A DNA stretch of 64,000 nt from Stenotrophomonas sp. SAU14A_NAIMI4_5 (GCF_003086795.1 NZ_CP026003.1:4221531-4285530); one strand, 5' to 3'. Counted from the stretch's first letter, positions 45,699-54,997 are shown. Numbers and translations are program-made. Notes: generated from the sequence alone by a model not told the origin.

Positions 45699-46367
45699 AT
45701 GCGCCTGCTACACCTCACCCTGCCGGTGTCCGATGTGGGCACGGTCGCCGCTTGGTTCCACGACGTGATGCAGCTGCGCGTGGTCGGCAACCACGTGCAC
45801 ATCGGCTGGAGCACGATCGAACTGCAAGAGGCCAACGGACAGCCGCTGGGCGGCGTGCACCTGGCCTTCAACGTGCCTGACAACCGCTTCAACGAGGCCA
45901 TGACATGGCTGCGCGAACGCGTGCTACTGCAGCGCAATCCCGAGGGCATCGACTACTTCGCGCTGGAGAGCAACTGGCAGTCGCAGTCGGTGTACTTCAC
46001 CGGGCCGGATGGATTGATCCTCGAGCTGATCGGCCGCAAGCGTCTGCCGGCCAGTACGCATAGCGGCGCGTTCCACGGCAGTGAGCTGACCTGCCTGAGT
46101 GAAGTGGGCCTGCCGAGTGCGGACGTGGATGCGGTGCGTGAGGAGGCCAGCGCGCGTTTCGGATTGCAGCCGCTCAGCCCGCCCTCATCGCATTTCGCGC
46201 CGATGGGCGATGACGAAGGTCTGTTGATCGTGGTGGCCGCGGATCGTCGCTGGTTCCCCGAGCAGAAGGACCTGCCCAACGCACAGGGCCTGCTGCTGCG
46301 CGTGGGTGATGTGCAGGGCAGCGGCGAGCTGGCCGATGCCGCACAGGGGTGGCGGGTGGTCGCGTAA
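45699..46367 (+). CDS. VOC (glyoxalase/bleomycin-resistance-like) protein
   Basis: A 222-residue protein with two VOC half-repeats. MRLLHLTLPVSDVGTVAAWFHDVMQLRVVGNHVHIG is the first betaalphabetabetabeta unit with a metal-ligand His, and YFTGPDGLILELIGR supplies the Glu. The second half is more divergent. The substrate is unknown. ATG 45699 follows CAAGGAGACC; the longer upstream reading is not used. It is divergent from the TonB operon. Confidence 0.85.
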   Translation: MRLLHLTLPVSDVGTVAAWFHDVMQLRVVGNHVHIGWSTIELQEANGQPLGGVHLAFNVPDNRFNEAMTWLRERVLLQRNPEGIDYFALESNWQSQSVYFTGPDGLILELIGRKRLPASTHSGAFHGSELTCLSEVGLPSADVDAVREEASARFGLQPLSPPSSHFAPMGDDEGLLIVVAADRRWFPEQKDLPNAQGLLLRVGDVQGSGELADAAQGWRVVA

Positions 46368-46381
46368 ATTCGCGGTCCACG

Positions 46382-46452
46382 GTAGCGCCGGGCCATGCCC
46401 GGCGGACACTGTCCCGGCGCGGAGAGGCGTGTCAACCAAGGTTGACACCTAC
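46382..46452. repeat. GTAG-type palindrome pair, one arm at the TPM stop codon
   Basis: GTAGCGCCGGGCCATGCCCGGCG at 46382-46404 and GTGTCAACCAAGGTTGACACCTAC at 46429-46452. On the minus strand the latter starts GTAG, whose TAG (46451-46449) is the stop codon of the TPM gene. Confidence 0.8.
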
Positions 46453-47846
46453 CAACTGCCGGACGCGCCCCCACCGCCACTGCTGCCACCGCCGCCGGAC
46501 CAGCTGGACGACGACGAGGACGACGAAGAGCTCGACGAGGAGGACGAGGAGCGCGAGCTGCCGCCCGAACCGCCACCTCCACCGCCGCCGCCGCCGCCCT
46601 TGGACATCAACAGGATCCAGCCGACGTACGCCGCAAACCCTGCCACCGACGACAGGAAGATGCCGGCATCGGAATCGCGTGTCGCGTCGACGATCCACAG
46701 CCCCGCCAACCCGGCCACGATGAGGAACAACAGCAGCCGCACCGCGAACTCGACACGGCTGCGCTGCCAGCAATCACGCGCAACGATGCAGGGCAGCATG
46801 ACCAGGAACGTGAGCACGCCCAGCGCAATGTAAGCCGCCACGTGGATGACCAGGCCGGGGAACACGCCGGGCGTGAGCTGCAGGGTCAACGCCAGCACCG
46901 CGCTGATGGCCAGCATGGCAAACAGCGTGCGGCGGGTGCCGCGGCTGCGCCGCCAACTGCGCCCACAGCCCCAGAAGACGGGCACGAAGAACGTCAACAG
47001 CATGCCCATGCCGAGCGCCGCGCGCGGCTGGAAGATCGCCGTCAACAGCATGCCCACGATGATCACGCCCAGCCACTCCAGCGGTGCGCGCCACCAGCGG
47101 CGCGGCTTGGGGCCATCGCCCACCGCTGCGTCCGCGGCCTTTGCAGCGGCTTTCCGGCGCTTCTTGCGCGGCCCACCCGGCCGCCGCAGCGGGGGCGGGT
47201 CCATCATCCGCGGTGATCGCCACAGACCGACGAAGAACGCCAGCAGCGCGGTACTGAACACCACCGTATCGAAGTTGCCCCAGGCGATGTCCAACGGATT
47301 GTTGCTGGGCGGCGGTGGCAGCGGCTCGCCATCGATGAGCTGGACCAGCTGCGCGCTGCCGTCGATCACGCCCTGGTCGATATCACCGTCGCGGAAGCGC
47401 GGCAGGATCGTTTCTTCGATGATGCGCTTGGCATACGCATCGGGAATGGCGCCTTCCAGGCCATAGCCCGGCTGGATGCGCACATGCCGGTCCTGCACGG
47501 CCACCAGCAGCAGCACGCCATCGTCCACGCCCTTGCGCCCCAGCTGCCACTGGTCGTACACGCGCTGGGCATAGGCTTCGATGCTCTCATCACCGGTGCT
47601 GCCCACCACCAGCACCTGCAGCTGCGCGCCGCCGCTGCGTTCGAACAGCGCGCGCGACTGCTGCTGCAGGCGGTCGGTGGTGCTGGCCGAAAGTACGCCG
47701 GTGACATCGACCACCGGCGAATCCAGCACGGGGATCCGGGTCTGGGCGATGGCCAGCAGGGGCACTGCCAACAGCAGCATCGCGCACCACAGGTAGGCCA
47801 GCAGGTGCCGGTGCATGTGTTGCGGTCGTGCCATCACCTTCTCCAT
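46449..47846 (-). CDS. TPM-domain (YgcG-like) membrane protein with Gly/Ser-rich tail
   Basis: A 465-residue protein. A signal sequence (about 12-34) leads to a periplasmic TPM domain (about 38-185: VVDVTGVLS, QLQVLVVGSTGDESIEAYAQRVYDQWQLG, DDGVLLLVAVQDRHVRIQPGYGLEG). Five to six membrane helices follow, ending in a poly-Gly/poly-Ser tail closing GGGGASGSW, as is typical of YgcG-family proteins. A likely role is an acid-phosphatase or methanol-dehydrogenase-like accessory; the exact function is unknown. Starts 47846 or 47834 are both possible. It follows the M3 peptidase gene by ten bases. Confidence 0.9.
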   Translation of the reverse strand: MEKVMARPQHMHRHLLAYLWCAMLLLAVPLLAIAQTRIPVLDSPVVDVTGVLSASTTDRLQQQSRALFERSGGAQLQVLVVGSTGDESIEAYAQRVYDQWQLGRKGVDDGVLLLVAVQDRHVRIQPGYGLEGAIPDAYAKRIIEETILPRFRDGDIDQGVIDGSAQLVQLIDGEPLPPPPSNNPLDIAWGNFDTVVFSTALLAFFVGLWRSPRMMDPPPLRRPGGPRKKRRKAAAKAADAAVGDGPKPRRWWRAPLEWLGVIIVGMLLTAIFQPRAALGMGMLLTFFVPVFWGCGRSWRRSRGTRRTLFAMLAISAVLALTLQLTPGVFPGLVIHVAAYIALGVLTFLVMLPCIVARDCWQRSRVEFAVRLLLFLIVAGLAGLWIVDATRDSDAGIFLSSVAGFAAYVGWILLMSKGGGGGGGGGGSGGSSRSSSSSSSSSSSSSSSSWSGGGGSSGGGGASGSW

Positions 47847-47856
47847 CGTTGTTCCT

Positions 47857-49692
47857 TCAGCCGCCCTGCCCGGCTTCGATCTGCGCATGCAGCGCCTGCA
47901 GGCGCGCCACCTGGGCGTCGAACACCTGCAGGTTCGCATCCACCAGCGCCGACCAGTCCGGTACGTGGCCCAGCAGCTGCGCCACCTGTTCCTGCGGCGC
48001 GCGGTCGAAGCCTTCGGACAACACGGCCAGATAGCGCTGGCGGAAGCCCTGCGGATCCTGCTGCTCCTGCACGTACAGCTGCACGGCGACGAGGCCGGCG
48101 AACAGGTAGTTGGCCAGGTACAGCGGATCGTCGTACATCAGCCGCTTGGTTTCCCAGGTGGCGCCCAGCGCGGGGTAGCGCTCGGCCATCATCCCGTAGC
48201 CGGACAGCACCTTCAGGGTCAGCGCATCGAGATCATCGGCAGTGCCGAGCGTGCCAGCGGCCACGCCCTGGTAGATCGACTGCTCCAGCTGCGCCTCCTC
48301 GGAGGCGATGAACAGCTGCAGCACGATGTCATCCAGCAGCGACGTGAGGTAATAGGCCTTGGCACGTGGGTCCTGCGCCTGCTGGTACAGCTGGTCGCGG
48401 AATTCCAGCTCGTTGAAGATGGCGTAGGCCTCGTTCAACCACGAGGTACCGTTGCGATAGAACGCCGACACGTTCCCGCGCTCCATCCATTGCCCATGCA
48501 CGGCATGCCCGGCCTCATGCACGACCTCGACGTCGCTTTCCAGCGTGCCACCGCGCTGGCCGACGAACAGCAGGGAGGGCACGCCGGGGGCTGCGACCGG
48601 GAAGGCATCGGCGCTACGCGGACCCAGCGTCGGGGCCATGTCCATGCGCCGCTGCGCCGGGTCGAGCAGTGCGCGTACTTCACCGGCATACGCTGGTCCC
48701 AGCCCGCGCATCGCATCGGTGGCGGTATCGCGCACCTGCTCAAGGGTGAGGACCGGCGGTACGAAGCCTGCATCGGGCAGGCTGAGATCCCAGATCTGCG
48801 GGTCGGCCATGCCCATATGCTCGGCATGCCGCAAAAGCTCGTGCTGGTAGGCACGGCGCTGCGGAGCATGGCGCTGCACGGCGGCCAGGGTTGCCTGCAC
48901 CGCGTCCGGGTCCAGGCCCATGCGGCGGTAACTGTGCTCAGGGGCACTGCCGTCCCCCTGCAGTTGCGAGGCGCGATCGTTGACCTGCACCAGCGCCAGC
49001 AGCGTGCTGGCCATGGCCTCACGCTGCGATGCCACGCCCTGCCAGTAGCCCTTCCAGCCAGCCTCGCGCAGCGCACGGTCCGGGTGTCGTGACAGCGCCG
49101 TGCTGTCCTTGCGGCTGTCCAGCAGCCCGCCGTTGCTGGGGAATGACGGATAGCTGGCGTGTTGCAGCAGCTGCCGCTGCAGGCGTGCGAATGCATCCAG
49201 GGCCGGGCTGGCCACCTCGTCCACGGCATCTTCCACGCCTGCAGCAGGCGGCGTCGTGGAGATACCGGTGTTGCCCAGCGCGCGCGTGCGCAGCCAGGCG
49301 TACGGCGCCACCCAGCGCGCATCGGCCGGTGCATCGACCAGCGCCTTGCGCGCGATGCCGGCGGCGTCATCGCACACATCCGCGACGGCGCGCTGCGCCT
49401 GCACCGGGCGGGAGTCACGTGCATTGCGGGCGGCCTGCAGGTGCAGGTAGGCGCGATGGCGCTGGCATTCGCCGAGCAGGCGCTCGGCCTGCTGTACGCG
49501 CGTCGCGGGGTCCGTCGGGCCGGCATCGCGCAGTGTGGCGACGGCAGCAGAGAGCCTGGTGCGTGCCGCCTGCTCGGCCGCCGCATCGGCGAACCAGCTG
49601 CGGTCGTCGGCGTGCAGCGTCTGCGCGCTGAGCGTGCCGGTGGCGAGCAGCAGCACGCTGGCGGTGATCGATCGCATCCTGCGGGTGTTCAT
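47857..49692 (-). CDS. M3-type (oligoendopeptidase F-like) zinc metallopeptidase, secreted
   Basis: A 611-residue protein with a signal peptide (about 1-24). The zinc site is HEAGH in VEVVHEAGHAVHGQW, with a conserved Glu-containing helix downstream (NEAYAIFNELEFRDQL). The length and helical frame resemble M3 oligopeptidases, so cleavage of short peptides in the periplasm is likely. It is transcribed toward the TPM gene with a ten-base gap. Confidence 0.88.
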   Translation of the reverse strand: MNTRRMRSITASVLLLATGTLSAQTLHADDRSWFADAAAEQAARTRLSAAVATLRDAGPTDPATRVQQAERLLGECQRHRAYLHLQAARNARDSRPVQAQRAVADVCDDAAGIARKALVDAPADARWVAPYAWLRTRALGNTGISTTPPAAGVEDAVDEVASPALDAFARLQRQLLQHASYPSFPSNGGLLDSRKDSTALSRHPDRALREAGWKGYWQGVASQREAMASTLLALVQVNDRASQLQGDGSAPEHSYRRMGLDPDAVQATLAAVQRHAPQRRAYQHELLRHAEHMGMADPQIWDLSLPDAGFVPPVLTLEQVRDTATDAMRGLGPAYAGEVRALLDPAQRRMDMAPTLGPRSADAFPVAAPGVPSLLFVGQRGGTLESDVEVVHEAGHAVHGQWMERGNVSAFYRNGTSWLNEAYAIFNELEFRDQLYQQAQDPRAKAYYLTSLLDDIVLQLFIASEEAQLEQSIYQGVAAGTLGTADDLDALTLKVLSGYGMMAERYPALGATWETKRLMYDDPLYLANYLFAGLVAVQLYVQEQQDPQGFRQRYLAVLSEGFDRAPQEQVAQLLGHVPDWSALVDANLQVFDAQVARLQALHAQIEAGQGG

Positions 49693-49705
49693 GACAACGT
49701 CCTTT

Positions 49706-49762
49706 GTAGAGTCGAGCCATGCTCGACTGGCTTCATCCGCAGTCGAGCAGGCTCGACTCTAC
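49706..49762. repeat. SMAG palindrome pair
   Basis: GTAGAGTCGAGCCATGCTCGACTGGCTTCATCCGCAGTCGAGCAGGCTCGACTCTAC. Long imperfect inverted repeat with GTAG/CTAC ends, between two minus-strand genes. Confidence 0.88.
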
Positions 49763-49769
49763 GGCAGGG

Positions 49770-50291
49770 TCAGATCGATTCGTCTTCACGCTTGACCAGC
49801 TGCCAGCACGGTCTGCGGGCGAAGGTGTAGGTCTGCTGGTCGCTGGTGTCGGGGGTGCGCATCTGCACCTGCATCTGGCCATCGGCCAGGGCGGTGACCT
49901 GCATTTCGCGGCCGCGGCCCTTCAGCGTGGCCGGGTCCGGCATCACCGGCCACTCGACCTCGGCCAGCGCGACGGTGCGCTCAACCGTGGCCGGCTCGGG
50001 CTCGGCGCCGGCATCGATGTAGCTGTCCAGCAGCGGATCGGCCGTGGCCGCTTCCTGCAGGGCGATCTCATGACCGAAGTGCGCGAGGAAATCCTCGAAG
50101 ACCGGATGGGGGCACTGCGTGCCGGCGTCGGCCGGGGCCGCAACCGGCGCGGCCGGGGCACTGGCAGTGGCGGCCGTGCTGGTCGAGGCCGGCGCCGCAG
50201 CTTCGGCCGGTGCGGCCTGTGGCGCGGGCTTGCAGGCCGACAGCGCCAGCCCGAAGGCAAGTGCCAGGGCGGCGTAGTGAAGCTGGTTCAA
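49770..50291 (-). CDS. Hypothetical lipoprotein
   Basis: A 173-residue protein starting at TTG 50291 with AGGAGGATCCC directly upstream, which decides the start over the longer frame. The lipobox is ALSAC (Cys near 19). An Ala/Pro-rich linker is followed by a globular domain (CPHPVFEDFLAHFG, WPVMPDPATLKG, QTYTFARRPCWQLVKRE) with two Cys. The function is unknown. Confidence 0.8.
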   Translation of the reverse strand: MNQLHYAALALAFGLALSACKPAPQAAPAEAAAPASTSTAATASAPAAPVAAPADAGTQCPHPVFEDFLAHFGHEIALQEAATADPLLDSYIDAGAEPEPATVERTVALAEVEWPVMPDPATLKGRGREMQVTALADGQMQVQMRTPDTSDQQTYTFARRPCWQLVKREDESI

Positions 50292-50446
50292 GGGATCCTC
50301 CTGATTCCGGGTCGGTCGCGCGGGTGCCTGGCGCGGGGCAGGCAAGCATAGCCACGGTCGGGTTAACTGCGCTTCCACATCCGTGGCCCGGAACCGCCGC
50401 GGGCCGCGGGGTAGACTAGCCCGCTCCCGCCTGCCCCTGGTTTCCC

Positions 50447-51070
50447 ATGCGCACCTTCCTGCTGGTCATCGGCCTGCTGCTCTCCCCTTTCTCGACCGCG
50501 CTCGCCGCAGGCGTGCAGGTGCGCGAGGGCGACCTGCTGTTCGTCACCGCCGGGCACAGCGGCCTGAGTGCGGCCATCGACGATGCCACCGCCACGCAGG
50601 GCGCGACCAGCTTCGACCACGTGGCCCTGGTGGCTGCCGGTGCGCACGGCTGGCAGGTACTGCATGCCGATGAAAAGGGCTCGCGGCAGCAGACGCTGGT
50701 GGACTTCCAGCGCGACGCGCGCGGCAAGCAGCGGCAGATCGTCCTGTACCGGCTGCGTGCGGCGCCGGCCGGTGCGATCACCGATGCGGTTGCCAAGGCA
50801 CGCACGATGCTGGGCAAGCCGTACAACACGGCTTACGTGTTGAACGAGGACAGCTACTACTGCTCGGATTTCATCGAGCGTGCCTTCCGTGCGCATCACG
50901 TGTTCGCGCTGCAGCCGATGAACTTCCGCAACCCGCAGACCGGGGAAATCTCCCAGCATTGGGTGGACCTGTACCGTGGCATGGGCATGGACGTGCCGCA
51001 GGGCCTGCCCGGCACCAACCCCAACGACATGGCCGCCAGCGCGGTGCTGGAACGGGTCGGCGTGCTCTAA
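50447..51070 (+). CDS. YiiX/YebB-like NlpC/P60-fold cysteine hydrolase
   Basis: A 207-residue secreted protein with signal peptide (1 to about 21). Permuted NlpC/P60 features include FDHVALVAA (His) and YYCSDFIERAF (Cys) near residue 145. YiiX-type enzymes probably cleave peptides or amides in the envelope. It is divergent from the lipoprotein gene. A bidirectional hairpin terminator follows at 51090-51114. Confidence 0.88.
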   Translation: MRTFLLVIGLLLSPFSTALAAGVQVREGDLLFVTAGHSGLSAAIDDATATQGATSFDHVALVAAGAHGWQVLHADEKGSRQQTLVDFQRDARGKQRQIVLYRLRAAPAGAITDAVAKARTMLGKPYNTAYVLNEDSYYCSDFIERAFRAHHVFALQPMNFRNPQTGEISQHWVDLYRGMGMDVPQGLPGTNPNDMAASAVLERVGVL

Positions 51071-51089
51071 ACCGGCGTGCTGTAAAAGC

Positions 51090-51114
51090 GAAGCCCCGCA
51101 CGAGGCGGGGCTTC
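51090..51114. terminator. Bidirectional hairpin terminator
   Basis: GAAGCCCCGC / GCGGGGCTTC with a five-base loop. On the minus strand it is followed by GCTTTTA, so it works best for the Gln-rich gene and plausibly also for the YiiX-like gene. Confidence 0.75.
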
Positions 51115-51141
51115 AGTGTTCAGACCTGGGAGGAGCCAGGA

Positions 51142-51309
51142 TCATTCTTCTTCGTCGTGGCTGCCCTGCTGCTGGTTGCGCTTCTGCTGCTGGTCCTGCT
51201 GCTGTTGCTGCTGCTGGTCACGACCGCGACCCTGCTGCTGATCCTGCTGGTTCTGCTGACCCTGCTGGTTCTGCTGACCTTTCTGGTTCTGCTGGTTCTG
51301 CTGTGCCAT
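51142..51309 (-). CDS. Tiny glutamine-rich low-complexity protein
   Basis: A 55-residue protein from ATG 51309 (GGAG nine bases upstream), too short for most gene callers. It contains 29 Gln and 5 Asn: MAQQNQQNQKGQQNQQ, a central GRGRD, then runs of Gln and an acidic end SHDEEE. No membrane segment is present. It ends in TGA and is followed by a T-tract terminator hairpin at 51090-51114. It could be intrinsically disordered or prone to phase separation or aggregation; the function is unknown. Confidence 0.8.
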   Translation of the reverse strand: MAQQNQQNQKGQQNQQGQQNQQDQQQGRGRDQQQQQQQDQQQKRNQQQGSHDEEE

Positions 51310-51615
51310 GTCCGTGTCTCCGAAGCCACGCGCGGAATGCGGTGGACGGGGCCATCGTCTGCAGCCGAAGGTTAACCATGCGTTGCAACCCAGCTAGGCT
51401 GGCGTGCACGCGCCCGCGAAAACACCGCGCGCCCCTTGCCGCACAAGCCCCTGAAGGATTCATGCGGCGAATGCATGTGCTCATGCCCGCACGGCAACAC
51501 CCGCATTCAGCGGCCTTGGCCCGTGTGACGCGCGCATGACGGCCTCATCCCAAGGTCCCATTTGCAGCCGCGCGCGGCACCGCTATGGTCAGGCGGACAC
51601 CCGCCGGAGACGCGC
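51310..51615. other. 306-base gap between divergent genes
   Basis: Should carry promoters for the Gln-rich gene and the acyl-CoA synthetase. No operator or repeat was recognised. Confidence 0.3.
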
Positions 51616-53277
51616 ATGGCCCCGCAGACCGCAGTACGCCCTTCCTACGATGAAGCCCGCGACCGCTTCGATATCTCGCAGTGGCAGGCCCGATTCCAGG
51701 GGCGCCTGGACGAGGGCCTCAATGCCTGCGTGGAGTGCTGCGACCGCTACTGCGGAAGTGATCGGCTGGCCCTGCGCTGGATCGACGCACAGGGTGCGCT
51801 GCACCTGTACACCTTCGATGAGCTGCGCGATGCCGCCGCCCGCGCCGCACAGGTGCTGCGTGCCGCCGGCGTCGGCCCCGGCGATGTGGTGGCCGGCCTG
51901 CTGCCGCGCACGCCCGACCTGCTGGCCACCATCCTCGGCACCTGGCGCCTGGGCGCGGTCTACCAGCCGCTGTTCACCGCGTTCGGCCCCAAGGCCATCG
52001 AAAGCCGCCTGAAGACCGGCCACACCCGGCTGGTGGTGACCGACAGTGCGCACCGCGGCAAGCTGGACGAACTGGATGCCTGCCCGCAGGTGGCCACCGT
52101 ACTGACACCCGGCCAGGCACTGCGCGACGGGGACATCGACTGGCGCGCCGCCACCGCGGCCGCAGCGCCCACGCTGGAGCCCGTGCTGCTGCCGGGCGAT
52201 GCGCTGATGGCCCTGCTCTCGACCTCCGGCACCACCGGCAGCCCCAAGGGCGTGCCCGTGCCGCTGCGCGCGATGATGGCCTTCGCCAGCTACATGGAAC
52301 TGGCCGTGGACCTGCGCGCCGACGATGTGTTCTGGAACATCGCCGATCCAGGCTGGGCCTACGGCCTGTACTACGCGGTGATCGGCCCGCTGATGCTTGG
52401 CCATGCCACCACCTTCAGCGAAGCCGGCTTCAGCGTGCACGGCCTGAACACGATCATCGGCCAGCTGGGGGTGACCAACCTGGCCGGTTCGCCCACTGCA
52501 TACCGGCAGATCATTGCTGCCGGCCCCGCCGCCAGTGCCGGCATCAAGGGCCAGCTGCGCGTGGTCAGCAGCGCCGGCGAACCGCTGAACCCGGAAATCG
52601 CCCGCTGGTTTGCCGAGCACCTGCAGACCACGGTGCTGGACCACTACGGGCAGACCGAGACCGGCATGGTGGTCAACAACCACCACGCGCTGGCCCACAG
52701 CGTGCGTCCCGGGTCGTCGGGCTTTGCGATGCCCGGCTACCGCGTGGCGGTGCTGGACGACCAGGGCAACGAGCTGCCACCGCGCACGCCCGGCATCCTC
52801 GCGGTGGACCTGAAGCAGTCACCGATCATGTGGTTCACCGGCTACTACCAGGCGGAGACGCCGGCCATCGCCGATGGCTACTACCGCACCGGCGATTCGG
52901 TGGAATGCGAGGACGACGGCTCGATCAGCTTCATCGGCCGCTCCGATGACCTCATCACTTCCTCCGGCTACCGCATCGGCCCGTTCGACGTGGAGAGCGC
53001 GCTGATGGAGCATCCGTCCGTGGCCGAGGTGGCGGTGATCGGCGTGCCCGACCCGGAGCGGACCGAGATCGTCAAAGCCTTCGTGATCCTGCGCGACGGG
53101 TTCGAGGGCAGCGACGCGCTGGCGCACGAACTGCAGCAGCACGTTCGCCATCGGCTTTCCGCGCATGCCTACCCGCGCCAGGTGGAGTTCGTGGTGGCGG
53201 TGCCGAAGACGCCCAGCGGCAAGGTGCAGCGGTTTTTGCTGCGCAAGGCGGAGATCGAGAAGCAGGCGGCAGGCTGA
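51616..53277 (+). CDS. Acyl-CoA synthetase (AMP-binding, ANL superfamily)
   Basis: A 553-residue ANL enzyme that activates a carboxylate as acyl-AMP and then acyl-CoA. The ATP loop is STSGTTGSPKGV and the adenylate motif is DHYGQTETGMV. The hinge is FIGRSDDLITSSGYRIGPFDVE, and the C-terminal catalytic Lys is in TPSGKVQRF. The sequence resembles propionyl/medium-chain CoA ligases, but chain length cannot be fixed. Convergent with AtoE, a short-chain fatty acid permease, so a shared role in fatty acid uptake and activation is likely. Confidence 0.88.
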   Translation: MAPQTAVRPSYDEARDRFDISQWQARFQGRLDEGLNACVECCDRYCGSDRLALRWIDAQGALHLYTFDELRDAAARAAQVLRAAGVGPGDVVAGLLPRTPDLLATILGTWRLGAVYQPLFTAFGPKAIESRLKTGHTRLVVTDSAHRGKLDELDACPQVATVLTPGQALRDGDIDWRAATAAAAPTLEPVLLPGDALMALLSTSGTTGSPKGVPVPLRAMMAFASYMELAVDLRADDVFWNIADPGWAYGLYYAVIGPLMLGHATTFSEAGFSVHGLNTIIGQLGVTNLAGSPTAYRQIIAAGPAASAGIKGQLRVVSSAGEPLNPEIARWFAEHLQTTVLDHYGQTETGMVVNNHHALAHSVRPGSSGFAMPGYRVAVLDDQGNELPPRTPGILAVDLKQSPIMWFTGYYQAETPAIADGYYRTGDSVECEDDGSISFIGRSDDLITSSGYRIGPFDVESALMEHPSVAEVAVIGVPDPERTEIVKAFVILRDGFEGSDALAHELQQHVRHRLSAHAYPRQVEFVVAVPKTPSGKVQRFLLRKAEIEKQAAG

Positions 53278-53289
53278 GGGTTTCCTGTC

Positions 53290-53356
53290 GTAGAGTCGAG
53301 CTTGCTCGACTGCTTTGGCGTGGCCGCGCGAAGCAGTCGAGCAAGCTCGACTCTAC
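53290..53356. repeat. SMAG palindrome pair
   Basis: GTAGAGTCGAGCTTGCTCGACTGC, a spacer, then the complementary GCAGTCGAGCAAGCTCGACTCTAC. It sits between convergent acyl-CoA synthetase and atoE genes. Confidence 0.9.
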
Positions 53357-53367
53357 AGGGCGATCCC

Positions 53368-54798
53368 CTACGGCATCACCGGCGGCACATAGGTCAGGGT
53401 CATGCCCAGCAGCCACAGCAGGCCCAGCACCAGCGGGATATGCACCAGCAGCTGGATGAAGGTGAAGCCGACGATGTCGCGGGCCTTCAGGCCCAGCACG
53501 CCCAGCAGCGGCAGCATCCAGAACGGGTTGATCAGGTTCGGCAGCGCCTCGGCCGCGTTGTAGACCTGCACCGCCCAGCCCAGGTGTGCCTTCAGTTCGT
53601 TGGCGGCCTGCATCACGTACGGCGCTTCGATGATCCACTTGCCGCCACCGGACGGCACGAAGAAGCCCAGCACCGCCGAGTAGACGCCCATCACCAGGGC
53701 GAAGGTATCGGTGCTGGCCACGTGCACGAACAGGCTGGACAGGCGATGCGCCAGGGTCTGCCCGTCGCCGCCGGCGGCATGGGTGAGGATCATCGCGATG
53801 CCGCCGTACAGCGGGAACTGGATCAGCACGCCGGTGGTGCTGGGCACCGCCTTGGCCACCGCGTTGAGGAAGCTGCGCGGCCGCCAGTGCAGCAGCAGGC
53901 CCAGCGAGATGAACAGGAAGTTGTAGGTATTGAGGTTGGCGATGGCGGTGACCACCGGCTTGTTGGCGAACTCGTTGAACAGCCAGCCGAACGCCAGCAG
54001 CGAGAGCAGCACGGTCAGCAGCGGGCTGTATTCCAGCCATTCGCCTGGGCGCGTGCGCTGCTGCAGCGGCTCGGGCTCGGCCTGTGCGGCACCAGGGAAA
54101 TCCTCGGCGGTGCGCGCACTGCCCGCAGCCGGCGCGGTCAGCCAGGCGATCAGCAGCGACACCAGGATCAGCACCGCGGTCAGCGCGATCGACTGCCACA
54201 GGAAAATGGTTTCGGTGAAGGGCAGCACGCCGGTGATTTCCACCAGGCCGGGCGGCATGCTGGCCGGGTTGGCCTGCAGCTGCGCGGCCGAGGAGCTCAG
54301 GCCCATCGCCCACACCGCGCCCAGGCCCAGGTAGGCCGAGGCACCGGCGGCGCGGTAATCCATGCGCAGTTCGGCGCGGCGGGCCAGTGCGCGCACCAGC
54401 AGGCCGCCGAACACCAGCGAGAAGCCCCAGCTGAGCAGCGAGGCCAGCATGCTGACCAGGCCGACGTAGACCACGGCGCCGCGGCCGGTGCGCGGCACCC
54501 GCGCAAGGAAATCGATGAAGCGCGCCACCACCGGCGCGGTGGCCAGCGCGTAGCCGCCGATGACCACGAAGGCCATCTGCATGGTGAAGGGGATCAGGCT
54601 CCAGAAGCCGTCGCCGAAGGCGCTGGCCGTGGCCTGCGGGGTCGAGCCGAAGCCCATCGCCGCCACCGCGACGATGACCACGCCCAGCACCGCGAAGACG
54701 TACGCGTCGGGGAACCACTTTTCCGCCCAGGCGGCCGAGCGCAGCGCTGCGCGCGCCATCCAGCCGTCCTGTACTGCTGCCGCTGCTGACGAGGCCAT
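53368..54798 (-). CDS. atoE: AtoE-family short-chain fatty acid transporter
   Basis: A 476-residue inner-membrane protein with about eleven helices, including GFSLVFGGLLVRALARR and the PSGGGKWIIEAPYVMQAA loop typical of AtoE. AtoE imports acetoacetate, butyrate and related short-chain acids. It ends near a SMAG pair and converges on the acyl-CoA synthetase at 51616. Confidence 0.93.
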   Translation of the reverse strand: MASSAAAAVQDGWMARAALRSAAWAEKWFPDAYVFAVLGVVIVAVAAMGFGSTPQATASAFGDGFWSLIPFTMQMAFVVIGGYALATAPVVARFIDFLARVPRTGRGAVVYVGLVSMLASLLSWGFSLVFGGLLVRALARRAELRMDYRAAGASAYLGLGAVWAMGLSSSAAQLQANPASMPPGLVEITGVLPFTETIFLWQSIALTAVLILVSLLIAWLTAPAAGSARTAEDFPGAAQAEPEPLQQRTRPGEWLEYSPLLTVLLSLLAFGWLFNEFANKPVVTAIANLNTYNFLFISLGLLLHWRPRSFLNAVAKAVPSTTGVLIQFPLYGGIAMILTHAAGGDGQTLAHRLSSLFVHVASTDTFALVMGVYSAVLGFFVPSGGGKWIIEAPYVMQAANELKAHLGWAVQVYNAAEALPNLINPFWMLPLLGVLGLKARDIVGFTFIQLLVHIPLVLGLLWLLGMTLTYVPPVMP

Positions 54799-54868
54799 CG
54801 CCTACCCTCCCAGGTTCGATGGACCGATTCTGGGCGGTGAGGTGCGGGCTGTCAGCCACCTATTGGTC

Positions 54869-54935
54869 GTAGAGTCGAGCTTGCTCGACTGCTCTGGCTT
54901 GGCCGCGCGGATCAGTCGAGCAAGCTCGACTCTAC
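54869..54935. repeat. SMAG palindrome pair
   Basis: GTAGAGTCGAGCTTGCTCGACTGCTC, a spacer, then ATCAGTCGAGCAAGCTCGACTCTAC. It lies between atoE and ubiA, near-identical to the element at 53290. Confidence 0.9.
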
Positions 54936-54949
54936 CGGCACCCCAAGAT

Positions 54950-54990
54950 GGGGTCAGAGCCCTTTCCCGGTGGGAAAGGGATCCGACCCC
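54950..54990. repeat. GGGGTC palindrome downstream of ubiA
   Basis: GGGGTCAGAGCCCTTTCCCGGTGGGAAAGGGATCCGACCCC. Same family as the array at 33.6-34.0 kb; eight bases past the ubiA stop. Confidence 0.85.
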
Positions 54991-54997
54991 ACGCTTC

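Noticed and set aside
53072..54859. 595-codon minus-strand ORF over atoE
   Set aside because: Wrong frame of atoE; a GC-rich shadow with Arg/Gly bias.
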